Source of the DNA: a bacterium
GTDB lineage: Bacteria; Planctomycetota; Planctomycetia; Planctomycetales; Planctomycetaceae
Length of the DNA: 44,620 bases
Assembly (NCBI GenBank): GCA_016125225.1
Contig: WGME01000020.1
Location: forward strand, 1-44,620
Direction of reading: 5' to 3'
Made by a program: the position numbers and the translations under genes. A model generated the notes under the pieces. It was given only the letters and a program-made list of their open reading frames with translations, was not told the DNA's origin and did no database searches. Shown here piece by piece: positions 1 to 9,959 of the stretch (the first letter of the stretch is position 1; the number at the start of each line of letters is the position of its first letter).

Positions 1-55
1 AAGGCTGGATCTTGGACCATTGTGCGTCCGTAAGCAGAACTTCCCTGAGCGCCAT
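1..55 (-). mobile_element. IS5-family transposase, N-terminal end, cut by window edge
   Basis: Reading leftward from an ATG at 55, the frame is open to the window edge. It begins MALREVLLTDAQWSKIQP. The LTDxQWxKIxP opening is typical of IS5-family transposases, which carry out DDE-type cut-and-paste transposition. An AAAGGAG ribosome-binding site lies 7-13 bases upstream of the start. Only 18 codons are visible, so the subgroup and integrity cannot be judged. I did not fix the terminal inverted repeat; the GAGG...CCTC sequence near 119-137 is a candidate element end. Confidence 0.6.
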
Positions 56-694
56 CGAAAGACTCCTTTCGACTGCTCTCTTAACCGAAAACCAGCCAGG
101 GCGCAAGTTTAATTCATTGAGGTTTTGAAACCGCCTCTAGTAGAATTACTGTCGTTGTGCTGGGATTTGAGATCTCAGTGGGTGAGGCGGTAATTCATCC
201 AGACCGTGATCTTGCGGCAACGTCCACACAACCAACAAAGACTATCCTTCCTGTCGCGAGATGTTTCCACACCCGGGACTTAATCGCCTCCCCATCACTC
301 ATTGCATGCGAATATTGCGTGGACGCTGCGAGGCGTGCTAACCGGAACTCCCATGGTCAGGATTGCTGACTGCGCCGGTTGCATAAAAATTGAACCAAGC
401 AAGATTCATTTCATCGTCCCGCAGAAAATTTGCAGTATTTACCCCGCAGTTGGCGGCGGTTAGATGCCGAAGAAAATTAAGCAACGATCATTTCAATCAG
501 CGAGGAAAATCCCTCCCATATTGCCAGCATTATTGACCTGAGGGCAAACACGACACTCCCTGCTCTCATCCCTGTTCACCTTGGAATTGTTCACGGTGGA
601 TTCCGTGGAAAGTGTGGTGACTCTCAGCATTTTTCAGAGTCAGATAGAACCTAGATCTTGATGTTCGTGTAGCCTTCGCCAACGGACGATTGAA
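56..694. other. Intergenic region without a supported gene
   Basis: This stretch between the transposase start and the LuxR-type gene holds only short open frames without a good ribosome-binding site or recognisable motif. It probably contains the terminus of the insertion sequence and the upstream control region of the gene at 695. I see no clear promoter or RNA gene. Confidence 0.5.
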
Positions 695-1336
695 ATGAAT
701 ACCACAATCAACGCAGTGGAACCGCAAAACCCTGTGCCATTGGGCTTGGCAAGCAATCGAACTCAGATACCTTCGGCTGTCTATTGTTCGGTCGAAGAAT
801 TCGTTCAGGAAGGACTGCCGGGTTTGCTGGGAACCCGTTGTTTGATTGTCCAGCTCAACGTTTCGGACTCCAGTTCCAGGCATCCCATCGAGCAACTGGC
901 CCTGCTGTTGACCGAGTCTCACGTCACTGCGACTTCATCACCAGAGAACTTGGGGCAGGAGCGAGCGTCGTCCCTTGAGGACCGTGTCAGCGTGCTGAAA
1001 GTTGAAGAGACGCTTCGCACTGTCGCACAACGTTTTATGGAGCAGTATTCGGGTGAAGAAGTTCTGACCATTCTGGATGGACTGTCACGCCGCGAATGGG
1101 AGGTTCTGCTGGGCTTGCTGGACGGGCAAAACTGCAAGCAAATTGCCAGTGATCTGGAAATCGGGTTTGCTACGGTGGCCAAACACAGAAGCCACCTCTT
1201 GCAAAAGCTGCACGTAAAAACACTGGCAGAATTGACGACGCTTCTGTGGAGCACCGTCCTCCTGGCCTCGCAAAGATCTTCTGTTGCCGGCCACAAGATT
1301 TCAGGTATTTCGTCGGAACCCGGTTACCAGCCCTAG
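695..1336 (+). CDS. FixJ/LuxR-type regulator with degenerate receiver
   Basis: A 213-residue transcription regulator. Residues about 129-185 form a LuxR-type helix-turn-helix beginning LSRREWEVLLGLLDGQ, with the usual IASDL and TVAKHR positions, so DNA binding is likely. The N-terminal half aligns by eye with the second half of a FixJ-like receiver (YCSVEEFVQEGLPG, then CLIVQLNVSD). It lacks the acidic triad, and where CLVLDxRMP would put the phosphoacceptor Asp it has Gln. It therefore probably works without phosphorylation, or through another partner. It is followed 281 bases later by a co-directional cyclase gene, so a link to cyclic-nucleotide signalling is possible but unproven. There is no strong ribosome-binding site, and the start is the first ATG of the frame. 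Confidence 0.75.
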   Translation: MNTTINAVEPQNPVPLGLASNRTQIPSAVYCSVEEFVQEGLPGLLGTRCLIVQLNVSDSSSRHPIEQLALLLTESHVTATSSPENLGQERASSLEDRVSVLKVEETLRTVAQRFMEQYSGEEVLTILDGLSRREWEVLLGLLDGQNCKQIASDLEIGFATVAKHRSHLLQKLHVKTLAELTTLLWSTVLLASQRSSVAGHKISGISSEPGYQP

Positions 1337-1617
1337 AGCTAAACGCCGCCGCTTATGCCTACTCATGGTTGAATCCCTAACATCACAGGATGAGCGGTTG
1401 ACTCTCTCAATTGGCCCTCAACCTGTGACAGAGCGGACACCAACCATTGGCATTTGAGCTGCACTTCTCAGTGCCACTGGTATAGCTGACCGAGAATGTG
1501 CACTCCACTCCAGCCCCAAACCTTCGCGACAGCTTTCGCGAATCGGTAGAATAAGCCGAATCTGTGAGTTTCACTTTTGATTGGCTTGGAAGCCAGTTTC
1601 ACCGTCAGGCGTGAACG

Positions 1618-3441
1618 ATGCCGTTGCTGCGAATCCTTCGTCCGGGCTTGCCGGACTTCACCTGCCCTATTCACCAGCGGCTGGAACTGGGGCGGCAAGA
1701 TGCTAGCGAACCTGGTCCCTTTGTCCTGACGGGGACTGCGGATGCACCACGGCTGGTGATTGCCGCGCGGGAAGACGTGGCGATTGGGCGGCGGCAACTC
1801 CGAATTGAAGTTCTGAACAGTGGGCATGTTCGGTTTACGAATCTGAACAAGTCCATTCCCATCGGGGTGGACCTGGGGGGCGCGATTGCTCCGGGGCAGA
1901 CCTCGACGCAATCTTTGCCGGTCGTCTTATTGGTTGGATCACTGACGATCCGCATCGATTCTGACCCTGTTGCAACGAATGAGCATTTCGAATCTCTGGG
2001 ACATCCAACACTCGCTCCGGGACCAATTCTGAGGACCGCAGCATTCGAGGCGGGTTCGCTGGCGATGTCGCTGCGTGCGCACGATGGGGGCGGATTGCTG
2101 CAGCGTTTGGAACGACTCGTCCAGGTTCTGCAGATCGCAGCGTCGTCACCAGAATTCCCGACGCATATCGCAGAGGTCACGCTGGAGATGGTCGAACTGG
2201 ACCATGCCGCCGTGTTACTGCGTGCGGACAACAATTGGAAAACTGTGGCTCTCGCCGCGCGAAACACTGCGGATGCGAATGACAACTGGCGCTGGAGCCG
2301 CACGTTGTTAGATCATGTCGCCCGGAGTCGAACCACATCGTGGCGTGGGCCGCAGGAACTCACGGGGCTATCTTTCTCGAACATCAGTGATGTTGCCGCG
2401 GTGGTTGCTGCCCCCATTTTGAACGCCGCAGGTGATGTCATTGGTGCCATTTATGGAGACCGGCGCACGGGACTTTCCGGCGGTGCATCGCCGCTTGGTC
2501 CGGTGGATGCACAGCTGATTGAAATCCTGGCCTGTGGGGTTGCTAACGGGTTTTCACGTGTCGATCAGGAGCGAGCGGCACTCGAACGGCGTGTACAACT
2601 CGAACGTTTCGTCACACCCGAAATTGCACGCCAGCTGGAAGCGAACCCCACGGCGTTGCTCAGCCGAGATGCCGAAGTCACGTTGCTGTTCTGCGATATC
2701 GCCGGCTTCAGTCGCATTCTGGAGCGTCTGACACCGGAAGTGACATTCGCCTGGATCAACGATGTCATGGAGACATTGTCAGCCTGTGTCCAACAACATG
2801 GTGGAACCCTTGTGGATTACGTGGGTGACGAACTGATCGCCATGTGGGGAGCCCCCCTGCCAATGGAGCAGCATGCCATTTCAGCCTGTCGAGCCGCGGT
2901 GGACATGCTGCGACATTTGGAGCCGTTGAACGAACGCTGGGCCGCGACCTTGCAAGACCGTGTCGAAATCGGCATTGGTATTAACTCTGGCACGGTCCGT
3001 GTGGGAAATACCGGCTCTCAACTTAAATGGAAGTACGGTCCGCTGGGGAGTGCGGTGAACATCGCGAGCCGTGTGCAGGGGGCGACCCGGCATTTGCGCA
3101 CGCAGGCGTTGATCACCGCGGCAACGGCCGAACTGGTTGGGAATGTCTTCCCGACCCGCCGCGTGACTCAGGTGCGTGTCAAGAACATCGAGCAACCACT
3201 TGATCTCTTCGAACTGCATGGCGATCCCCCGGCGAAATGGGGCGAACTTGCCAGCGAGTATAAGCTGGCATTAGACGAATGGGAGCGTGGCCAATTGACC
3301 GGGGCGATTCGTCGCTTAAGCCAACTTGTGGCGAGTTTCCCCGACGATGGCCCGTCACTGGTTCTGCTCAGTCGTGCGATTGAAGTCTGGTCCCAAGGAC
3401 AGACGACGTATGATCCCGTATGGACGCTCCGCTCCAAGTGA
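1618..3441 (+). CDS. FHA-GAF-class III adenylate/guanylate cyclase
   Basis: A 607-residue signalling protein that would form a cyclic nucleotide from ATP or GTP. Residues about 20-115 resemble an FHA domain (AIGRRQLRIEV, VRFTNLNKS). Residues about 165-315 look like a GAF sensor domain. Residues about 352-530 are a class III cyclase homology domain. Metal-binding aspartates are seen in FCDIAGFS (D360) and DYVGDEL (D404), and the transition-state pair in VNIASR (N481, R485). The substrate-selecting segment reads KYGPLGSAVN instead of the usual DYTxxGDxVN, so nucleotide preference cannot be read off. There is no transmembrane segment, so it is cytoplasmic. It ends two bases before the stop of the convergent kinase gene. 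The start lacks a good ribosome-binding site. Confidence 0.85.
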   Translation: MPLLRILRPGLPDFTCPIHQRLELGRQDASEPGPFVLTGTADAPRLVIAAREDVAIGRRQLRIEVLNSGHVRFTNLNKSIPIGVDLGGAIAPGQTSTQSLPVVLLVGSLTIRIDSDPVATNEHFESLGHPTLAPGPILRTAAFEAGSLAMSLRAHDGGGLLQRLERLVQVLQIAASSPEFPTHIAEVTLEMVELDHAAVLLRADNNWKTVALAARNTADANDNWRWSRTLLDHVARSRTTSWRGPQELTGLSFSNISDVAAVVAAPILNAAGDVIGAIYGDRRTGLSGGASPLGPVDAQLIEILACGVANGFSRVDQERAALERRVQLERFVTPEIARQLEANPTALLSRDAEVTLLFCDIAGFSRILERLTPEVTFAWINDVMETLSACVQQHGGTLVDYVGDELIAMWGAPLPMEQHAISACRAAVDMLRHLEPLNERWAATLQDRVEIGIGINSGTVRVGNTGSQLKWKYGPLGSAVNIASRVQGATRHLRTQALITAATAELVGNVFPTRRVTQVRVKNIEQPLDLFELHGDPPAKWGELASEYKLALDEWERGQLTGAIRRLSQLVASFPDDGPSLVLLSRAIEVWSQGQTTYDPVWTLRSK

Positions 3442-3442
3442 C

Positions 3443-6400
3443 TCAGGGAGCGGACAGTTCACGACTGGCTAATTTGGCAACGAGTGAGTCCGATGCTGAA
3501 TCCTTGATGGCGGTTTCAAAGAACATTCTGGCTTGATCGGGCTGATTCAGCTTGCGGTAGCGGAGGCCAAAGATGTAGGCGATATGGCCTCGATACTCCG
3601 CGTCAAGTGTGCTTTGGACGGTACTCCAACCGAGAAAACCGGTGTTTCCCTTCCACGTGACCGCCAGCGGCACCAGATGAGCTTGTTGCAATCGACCATC
3701 GAGCGCCATGCGCTGAACGGTCATTTCGGCAAACGACCAGAAGGCCTCATCCTGTTCCGGATCGGGTGGTTCATTCGCCAGCGATGTTGCCAGAAACTGG
3801 TAAGCGGCCAATGTTGGTAAAGACAGATACTCTTCCTGGTAATTGGCTTCTTCGAAGGCGATCCTTCTGGTCACTTTCTTTCCGCGCGGGGAGACCCACA
3901 TCGACTTGATCACATTCGCGATGGTGTCACGACCGGAATACGACAGGATGACTTTTCCCATCCCTGTTGTGTCGGCCACGGCTCCATACTGCAGAAGCTG
4001 ATCCACATCGGCTGCTTCCAATTGACCCGACATGGCTTGGGCGATCAGCAGACCACGATGATAAGCCCCTTGCGACAGCAAAACGCGTTCGTTTGGTCCC
4101 GCCAAGAGTCGCCACGTCTGCAAAGCGACATCCTGGTTGCCGGCCTCTGCTTCTAAAATGGCATGTGCACGTAGCAAAGGAACTACGCGCATGGAGGTCT
4201 CGCCACTCGCTTCCTTCAGATGCTGGACGGTTGGAAGGATCTCATCAATCAAAGCCTTGGCTTCATCGGCTTGTCCCAAGGCATGCAAACAGAGAATACG
4301 TTCCCATGTCAGCGTGGCCTGCATGGACAATGCATCATCCCGGTTTAACCCTTGTAGCTTGTCGGAAGCCGCCATTTTTTCAACTTCTTCGAGCGCCATT
4401 TGTGGTCGCCCCATTTCTCGTAAGATGCGAAAATGAGTGACGTCGAACCAGTCAGAGGGATGGGGCAGCTTGTCATGCAACACCTGCAGGCATTGGTCAT
4501 ACTGTTGTAAGAAGGCCGCAGTCAAAATCAAATTGTATGCCGTCTCATGATACTCCAGACTTCCCGGGTCAAGCAGCGAGTGCAATCGATAGCCACGCTC
4601 GGCTTTGGCCAGCCGCTGGGGGTCAAAGATCAGGAAATTTCTGGAGCCAATTTTGGCTACTGCACTCGCCTGATAAATTCGTTGACGCGTTTCCTGCGGG
4701 GCGATTCGTCCCAAGTCATCGAAGGAATACTTCTGAGATAAGCGATCCAGAATCGCTTCTGCCAGATCGTCTTCCTGGGTTTCCAGAAAGTAAGCCCAGA
4801 GTTGGAAGTCGGCGAGTGTGCCCCAGCGGGGATTGCCTGAGTTGGAGAGTTGTTCGTAGAGCGGTCGGGCCTCGGTCCAGCGCTCCAGCGCCTGCAGACA
4901 AAGCGCCTGTTTGTAGCGTGCCTCGTCACCATAGCCGCTGTTGGGGGCTTGACGTTCCTGCTCGGCATACTTCCGCAAGGCATCCTGATATTGCTGGGCA
5001 GCGTAGAGCTGGTCAGCCGCTTCCAATGGGCTGGGCGCCGTTGGTTGCCGCATCTGGCTGCCGACGAACCGCGTGAGTGAACCGAATTCATGTGGCCATC
5101 TCACGGCCACCACACCCGGCGTGGCTGTCGATAACGGAAACGGGTCCAGCATCTCAATCGGTGGCTTGTTGTTGACCTGAATCTGCAACCGTTCACCCTG
5201 TCGTATCGCATGAATTGTCAGCTTGCCATCGGCCAGCAGATGTTTGAACGGCGGAGTTTCACGCAAAGACAGGCCATCCCGCTGAATGACGATGCTGAGC
5301 GAAACATTCTGCAAGGGGTCTTCGGCCTCGCCTTCGAGTTCCTGGCTGTTCGTCGGCTTCGGTTTCGCCGTGGGGACTACGAGAAAACTGTAGCCCGATT
5401 TGTCGGACGTCAGGAACTCCACACCCACCGGGCTCTCAGGAGGAACTGAAACATCAAAACTGACTTCGCACTGAATGTCGTTGGTTGCCGACAAGGTGGT
5501 CATCACCCGCTCAGAAGCCGGGGGTTCCACCGATGGCGAATCACCCGTGGGCGTTTGTCGAATTAGGTTTCCATTTTCTAGCGCGACCATTTTGCGATCG
5601 AGGAGCTGATTCCAATCATCAAAATCGGGCGGCAACTCTGCGACCACCTCCCAGGAACGCAGCCGCACCGCCAATGCCTGCTGTATCTGCTTGGCGGCCG
5701 CAGTGTCTCGTGCATCGAGTTGTGCCAGATCCTGCTCCAACTCCTGAATGTCCGCATCGGAGAGGCGTGGGCGTTGCAGCTTTTGCTCGATCAATTTGGC
5801 ATATCGCGCGGTGAGACGTGTGTTTGCCTGCGTGGCTTGCTCCGGAGAGAGCTTCTGGAGATTGGCCACCATGTCGTCGAGCCGGCCGAGGTGCTCGGGG
5901 TCCCAGTTGGGCCGGTCCAAAGCCGATTCAAACGCCGTCACTTGCGTGCTCAGGGCCAGGGCCTGCGTCTCTCGGTATTGAGATTGAGCCGCGGATTGTT
6001 CGGCCGCACCAATGAGGTAACTGGCAATACCAATGCTGGCAATGATGACCGGGGCGACAACGGAAATGCTGACCGCCACCGCACGATGCCGCCGGAACCA
6101 GCGCGAGGCCTGTGCGATCCAGTTTTCGCGGTAAGCCATCACGGGTTCATCAGCCAGCCACCGTCGAATTTCTGTCGCCAGTTGTCGGGCATCCGGATAG
6201 CGATTCGTCAGTTGCAACGACATCGATTTCCGGCAAATGGCCTCCAGCGGTTTGGGAACGTCCGGGACGTGCTCACGTGGGGGAACAAGGTTTCCGCGGC
6301 GCACATTTTCGAGAACCTCGGCGATATGACTCCCGGCTGCGGGTGGCTTGCCTGTTAACAGGTAATAAAGTGTTGCACCCAGAGCATAAACATCGGTCGT

Positions 6401-7432
6401 CGGCCCCAGTTCATCCAGTCGTCCCTCGGCCTGTTCAGGGCTCATGTACTGTGGCGTTCCAATTGCGGAACCGGCTTGCGTTCCCGAGGCATCCGTCCCG
6501 CTCAACGCCGTGCGAGGCACGAGCCGGGATTCCCGCTCGGTGTCAGTCGCTGCGCTCTCTCCCATGGCTTTCGCTAATCCCCAGTCGACGACGAGCGTTT
6601 CGCCGTACTGGCCGAGCATGATATTGCCAGGCTTGAGATCGCGATGGAGCACGCCCCGATCATGGGCATATTGAATGGCCTGGCAGACATCGATAAATCG
6701 CTGCAGCAATTCACGGAATTCGACGCCATGGAATCCGGCCTTTCCTGCCTGACGACTCTGATGAAACCGTGCGGCCGCCGTTTGCAGCGAATCGCCCTTG
6801 ATGAATTTCATCGCATAGTACGGACGGCCGTCGGCATAGGTCCCCAGGCCATAGACTGGGACAATGCCCGGATGTTCAAGTCCGCCGGTAATTTCCGCTT
6901 CCCGCAGAAAGCGACTACGGGCTTCCATGTTGTCTGACGATTCCGGACGGATCTCTTTGAGCGCAACCTCGCGAGCGACTTCGCTGTCATAGGCGATGGA
7001 GACGGTACCCAGCCCCCCCGCCGCGTGGGGTCTCAAGATCTGAAACCGCTGGCCCGGAATCTGTGAAACTCCCGCGCGAGTGGCATACGGGTCAGGTGCG
7101 AACGCAGAGGCATTGATATGGTCCAGCGACTGACACAGATCGCCATCCTGCAATCGATTCAGGTCCATGCGGGCAGAAGCGACCGAACTGAGCGCCGCCA
7201 GACTCTTCGCGGGATCATCCCCATTCTTGGCCAGATGCTGCACGGCCAAGGCAGCGAGGAGCTCCCGCAAGGCAGGCGTCAGCACCTTCTGTTCCAGCAG
7301 AATTGTGTCCAACGGCCGTGACTTGTCCACAACCCAGGCACTGAACGCCGCAACCAACTGGTCTCGCGTGATGAAGCCGTTCTGTAATGCCAACAAACCG
7401 AGCAGCAATTGATTGTCAGCGGTGCTTCCCAC
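3443..7432 (-). CDS. Large Ser/Thr protein kinase with TPR repeats
   Basis: A 1,329-residue Hanks-type kinase. The kinase domain spans about residues 130-420: glycine loop at AAGGLGTV, ATP-binding K159 (VALKEI), catalytic HRDLKPGN with D265, metal-binding D283 in VDWGLAK (DWG instead of DFG), and GTPQYMSPEQA. One membrane helix is predicted near 450-475 (AVAVSISVVAPVIIASIG), putting the kinase in the cytosol and the C-terminal part outside. After the helix comes a helical region, a jelly-roll-like segment near 640-780, and TPR-like repeats from about 800 onward. The architecture is typical of planctomycete sensor kinases. The start is GTG at 7432, preceded by GAGGGAAGAG. The substrate is unknown. 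Confidence 0.9.
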   Translation of the reverse strand: MGSTADNQLLLGLLALQNGFITRDQLVAAFSAWVVDKSRPLDTILLEQKVLTPALRELLAALAVQHLAKNGDDPAKSLAALSSVASARMDLNRLQDGDLCQSLDHINASAFAPDPYATRAGVSQIPGQRFQILRPHAAGGLGTVSIAYDSEVAREVALKEIRPESSDNMEARSRFLREAEITGGLEHPGIVPVYGLGTYADGRPYYAMKFIKGDSLQTAAARFHQSRQAGKAGFHGVEFRELLQRFIDVCQAIQYAHDRGVLHRDLKPGNIMLGQYGETLVVDWGLAKAMGESAATDTERESRLVPRTALSGTDASGTQAGSAIGTPQYMSPEQAEGRLDELGPTTDVYALGATLYYLLTGKPPAAGSHIAEVLENVRRGNLVPPREHVPDVPKPLEAICRKSMSLQLTNRYPDARQLATEIRRWLADEPVMAYRENWIAQASRWFRRHRAVAVSISVVAPVIIASIGIASYLIGAAEQSAAQSQYRETQALALSTQVTAFESALDRPNWDPEHLGRLDDMVANLQKLSPEQATQANTRLTARYAKLIEQKLQRPRLSDADIQELEQDLAQLDARDTAAAKQIQQALAVRLRSWEVVAELPPDFDDWNQLLDRKMVALENGNLIRQTPTGDSPSVEPPASERVMTTLSATNDIQCEVSFDVSVPPESPVGVEFLTSDKSGYSFLVVPTAKPKPTNSQELEGEAEDPLQNVSLSIVIQRDGLSLRETPPFKHLLADGKLTIHAIRQGERLQIQVNNKPPIEMLDPFPLSTATPGVVAVRWPHEFGSLTRFVGSQMRQPTAPSPLEAADQLYAAQQYQDALRKYAEQERQAPNSGYGDEARYKQALCLQALERWTEARPLYEQLSNSGNPRWGTLADFQLWAYFLETQEDDLAEAILDRLSQKYSFDDLGRIAPQETRQRIYQASAVAKIGSRNFLIFDPQRLAKAERGYRLHSLLDPGSLEYHETAYNLILTAAFLQQYDQCLQVLHDKLPHPSDWFDVTHFRILREMGRPQMALEEVEKMAASDKLQGLNRDDALSMQATLTWERILCLHALGQADEAKALIDEILPTVQHLKEASGETSMRVVPLLRAHAILEAEAGNQDVALQTWRLLAGPNERVLLSQGAYHRGLLIAQAMSGQLEAADVDQLLQYGAVADTTGMGKVILSYSGRDTIANVIKSMWVSPRGKKVTRRIAFEEANYQEEYLSLPTLAAYQFLATSLANEPPDPEQDEAFWSFAEMTVQRMALDGRLQQAHLVPLAVTWKGNTGFLGWSTVQSTLDAEYRGHIAYIFGLRYRKLNQPDQARMFFETAIKDSASDSLVAKLASRELSAP

Positions 7433-7829
7433 GTATGCTCTTCCCTCGATTGGCCGAGAATTACTGATGAATGACGTAGTTGTTCCCGTTTTTCCTCATG
7501 CGAAATATTACCGGATTGCACGGTTCAGGACCACGGCAGGCATACGTAAGTCCGTCGTAACCTTGGTGCTGATGCGCGACGTGAACGTGATCAACCACAG
7601 TTTTGAGTCCAATAAGACTTGGTATGGCTAAATGCACCTTCTAATGGTGGCATAAATCAAGATTAGGGCATTTTGGGATAAGCGGAGATTCGGCAGCTCT
7701 TTCCCAGGATGTCAGGTGGCAAGCAGCCGGATAGCCGGGCTGGATTCCTTGACGGCTTATACGCAAGATAGCCGTGAGTAACTCTGGGACTGAATCGGCA
7801 TGAATACATGTGCGTGAAGGAATTCCGAT
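7433..7829. other. Intergenic region, divergent promoter space
   Basis: About 400 bases between the divergent kinase gene and the hypothetical gene at 7830. It must hold promoters for both. I see no convincing -35/-10 pair, RNA gene or repeat. Confidence 0.45.
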
Positions 7830-8606
7830 ATGGGAAAGTGCGAATGTGAGACCCAGTTCACTCCAGATCTCAGCCTTATGGACCTCTGGTCCTCGATTTA
7901 TCCCGGATATGTGAAGTGTTTCGGGAAAGAAGTGACTAAGATCGAGGAGAAGAAAGTCAAAATTGATGCGATTCTGGATCGATTGAAGCGGGGACGCGTT
8001 TCCAACGTCTGGATCGAGAGTTACCTGCAAGGTTCGCTGGCTGAGTCGAGCTTTTGGCTCCATGTCGATAAAAAACGTGACATTCTCATGATGAATCACC
8101 TGGAACGAAGAGCTCGCCCATTGGATTGGTGGGACCAATGGATGGAACTCATTCCGGCCGACACCGTGATCTTCAGCAACTGCTGTTCTACCGACTACCT
8201 GTTGTCCCAGATCAGTTGGAGCATCGAGCGATTGGAACAGCTCAATGTCGATCATAGCGGACGGCCCAAGGTGTTCGACGACGACATTAAAGAGGAGATC
8301 GTCGATGTTTCTCAGAACCCGGGACTGCGAATCAAACGCCATCGGTACTTCGAGCAGGTCGGGGCGTTGATGTATATCGGCCCCCGTTTCCAGGAACGGA
8401 CCGGCGGCTGCTGGGAACCGCTCCGGAAATACTCGTGGTGCAAGATCAGCGAAGTCAACGGTCTGATTCGTCTCAAGTCGTTCGAATCGTGTTTTGACTC
8501 GGACCAGGGGGAGCAGGCGAAACGGCAGCGAATCCTACGCGAAGTCCTCTTTCCCGGGGCGAATCCCGTCGACCCGATGGGAACCGATCCAAGTGTGCCG
8601 TGGTAA
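7830..8606 (+). CDS. Hypothetical protein, 258 residues
   Basis: I do not recognise this protein. It begins with an ATG preceded by GAAGGAA at a suitable distance. It is rich in Trp, Cys and charged residues and has no signal peptide or membrane segment. Paired cysteines occur near the start (KCEC) and at SNCCS, and again near GGCWEP, but they do not form an obvious zinc-finger pattern. Co-directional genes follow at 8635 and 9145. The codon use and continuous frame support a real gene. The antisense frame at 7641-8342 is judged a shadow. Confidence 0.6.
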   Translation: MGKCECETQFTPDLSLMDLWSSIYPGYVKCFGKEVTKIEEKKVKIDAILDRLKRGRVSNVWIESYLQGSLAESSFWLHVDKKRDILMMNHLERRARPLDWWDQWMELIPADTVIFSNCCSTDYLLSQISWSIERLEQLNVDHSGRPKVFDDDIKEEIVDVSQNPGLRIKRHRYFEQVGALMYIGPRFQERTGGCWEPLRKYSWCKISEVNGLIRLKSFESCFDSDQGEQAKRQRILREVLFPGANPVDPMGTDPSVPW

Positions 8607-8634
8607 ATGTCGAAACCAGCTTGTCTCAGCAATC

Positions 8635-8964
8635 ATGGCGCCATTCATGAGTTATGAACTGCACATAAAACACGTCGAATCGCCGTTTCTCGATTTCGAG
8701 CAATGGCAAGTGGCTGTTCAATCGACGGAGGGTGTTCGCGCAGCGATGGAGTCCGCTGATGAATGGGACGGCGCTGCCGAGATGAACTTTGACGGAGACT
8801 GGATTCCCGTGTTCTGGTGGTCGAGTGGCAAGGTCTCTTTCCAACTTGGGCAGTTCCCGCAACAAGTCTTCGCGACAGCCCTAACCCTGGCAGCGAAAAC
8901 AGACGGCCAGATCAGTGGGGATGAAGGGGAGATCTATACGAAGGTCGAAGATTTGTTTCAGTAA
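8635..8964 (+). CDS. Hypothetical acidic protein, about 105-109 residues
   Basis: A small soluble protein of unknown function. It is strongly acidic, with a C-terminal stretch containing TDGQISGDEGEIYTK, which resembles but does not match an EF-hand loop. The start could be the ATG at 8635 or at 8647 (MSYELHIKHVES); neither has a strong ribosome-binding site. It lies just after the gene ending at 8606 and on the same strand. It could be an immunity-like or accessory protein of its neighbour, but nothing in the sequence decides this. Confidence 0.5.
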   Translation: MAPFMSYELHIKHVESPFLDFEQWQVAVQSTEGVRAAMESADEWDGAAEMNFDGDWIPVFWWSSGKVSFQLGQFPQQVFATALTLAAKTDGQISGDEGEIYTKVEDLFQ

Positions 8965-9144
8965 CCTAACTGTGCAGCCGAGATCTGCAAGGACTTCCGA
9001 AGTGAAAACAGAATCAAACCGGTTGCTCAACTTGCTGCTTCTTTCGAATTCGGTTACGACCACAGCGATCTCGGTCTCCTCTGGCCCTGTGAGCGGTCCG
9101 TTCCCAAGTGGATGTGGTGAGTTTATGTTTGAGGACGTCGGCTG

Positions 9145-9789
9145 ATGGAAGTGATGGACTATGCCCTTTTTCCCACGCGGGTGGTAACAATCCAATTCCA
9201 GGATACTGAACCTCTGAATGCGGAACTCTGCGATCTGCTTGAACGCCGGCCGGAACTCGACGACAGGTTCAACATGCACCCCGAGGCACTGAATCTGCTG
9301 CGTCTGGCGGACACCGTGCCTGCGATCGAACAGCTCAGTTCCATGTTCATCAATGGGGCGAAACGATGGTTAGAGGCCGAGGGAATCGCTGGGCTGGAAG
9401 GGATCGATCTTTTACTCTTCAGCAACCGCATGGGCCGCGGAGACTTTACGATTGTTCACAATCACCCCGCCGACCTGATTGGCATTTACTACGCCCGTAC
9501 GGCGGTATCCCATCGGCCGCCCATCCATCCGAACGACGGCGAAGATTATTTCGAGGCCGGCGACGGAGTGCTGGTGCTCCATGATCCGCGTTTCAATGCT
9601 AACCTGACCGCCGTGTGTCCTCGCGATCACGTCAGGGTCTTTCCGCACCCCGGCCTAATGCTGATCTTCCCCGCCTATGTCTGGCATTCCGTCACGCCAC
9701 ATCGCGGCGAGTTTCACCGACTGGCATTTTCGATGAACTTCACGTTGCGGTGGCCAGCCGGCCCGGAAGAGCAGTATCCGTTGAAGTGA
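9145..9789 (+). CDS. Putative 2OG-Fe(II) oxygenase (TIGR02466-like)
   Basis: A 214-residue protein resembling the small 2-oxoglutarate/Fe(II) oxygenase family defined by TIGR02466. The C-terminal half shows the double-stranded beta-helix signature. HNHPADLIGIYYA holds the first histidines, followed by an LVLHDPR strand and PGLMLIFPAYVWHSVTPH with the distal histidine, then RLAFSMNF. Such enzymes couple 2-oxoglutarate decarboxylation to substrate hydroxylation. The substrate here is unknown. The protein looks cytoplasmic. It is the last plus-strand gene before the convergent defence operon and shares a terminator-like hairpin region with it. Confidence 0.7.
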   Translation: MEVMDYALFPTRVVTIQFQDTEPLNAELCDLLERRPELDDRFNMHPEALNLLRLADTVPAIEQLSSMFINGAKRWLEAEGIAGLEGIDLLLFSNRMGRGDFTIVHNHPADLIGIYYARTAVSHRPPIHPNDGEDYFEAGDGVLVLHDPRFNANLTAVCPRDHVRVFPHPGLMLIFPAYVWHSVTPHRGEFHRLAFSMNFTLRWPAGPEEQYPLK

Positions 9790-9917
9790 TGATCTGGACG
9801 TACGGTGTCGCCGAGTTCATGGCGACCTCAATGCATGTCAGGTCGGTGAGATTGAGCCGCTTAATCCTGCGTCGCTCTGACTCACCGGCGAGAATTCTGC
9901 CAGCCACGAAAAAATTC

Positions 9918-9959
9918 AAATCCCGTCAACAATTGCTTTCGCAACCATTGACGGGATTT
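9918..9959 (-). terminator. Rho-independent terminator of the defence operon
   Basis: A 12-bp perfect stem, AAATCCCGTCAA (9918-9929) with TTGACGGGATTT (9948-9959). The loop itself can pair as TTGC-GAAA-GCAA on the minus strand. Read on that strand, the stem is followed by GAATTTTTTC. It lies about 130 bases past the stop of the PLD gene and would end the 8-kb minus-strand transcript. The plus strand has no matching T-run after the stem. Confidence 0.8.

Noticed and set aside
5720-6358. 212-codon plus-strand frame within the kinase gene
   Set aside because: Antisense to a well-supported kinase with catalytic motifs and TPR repeats.
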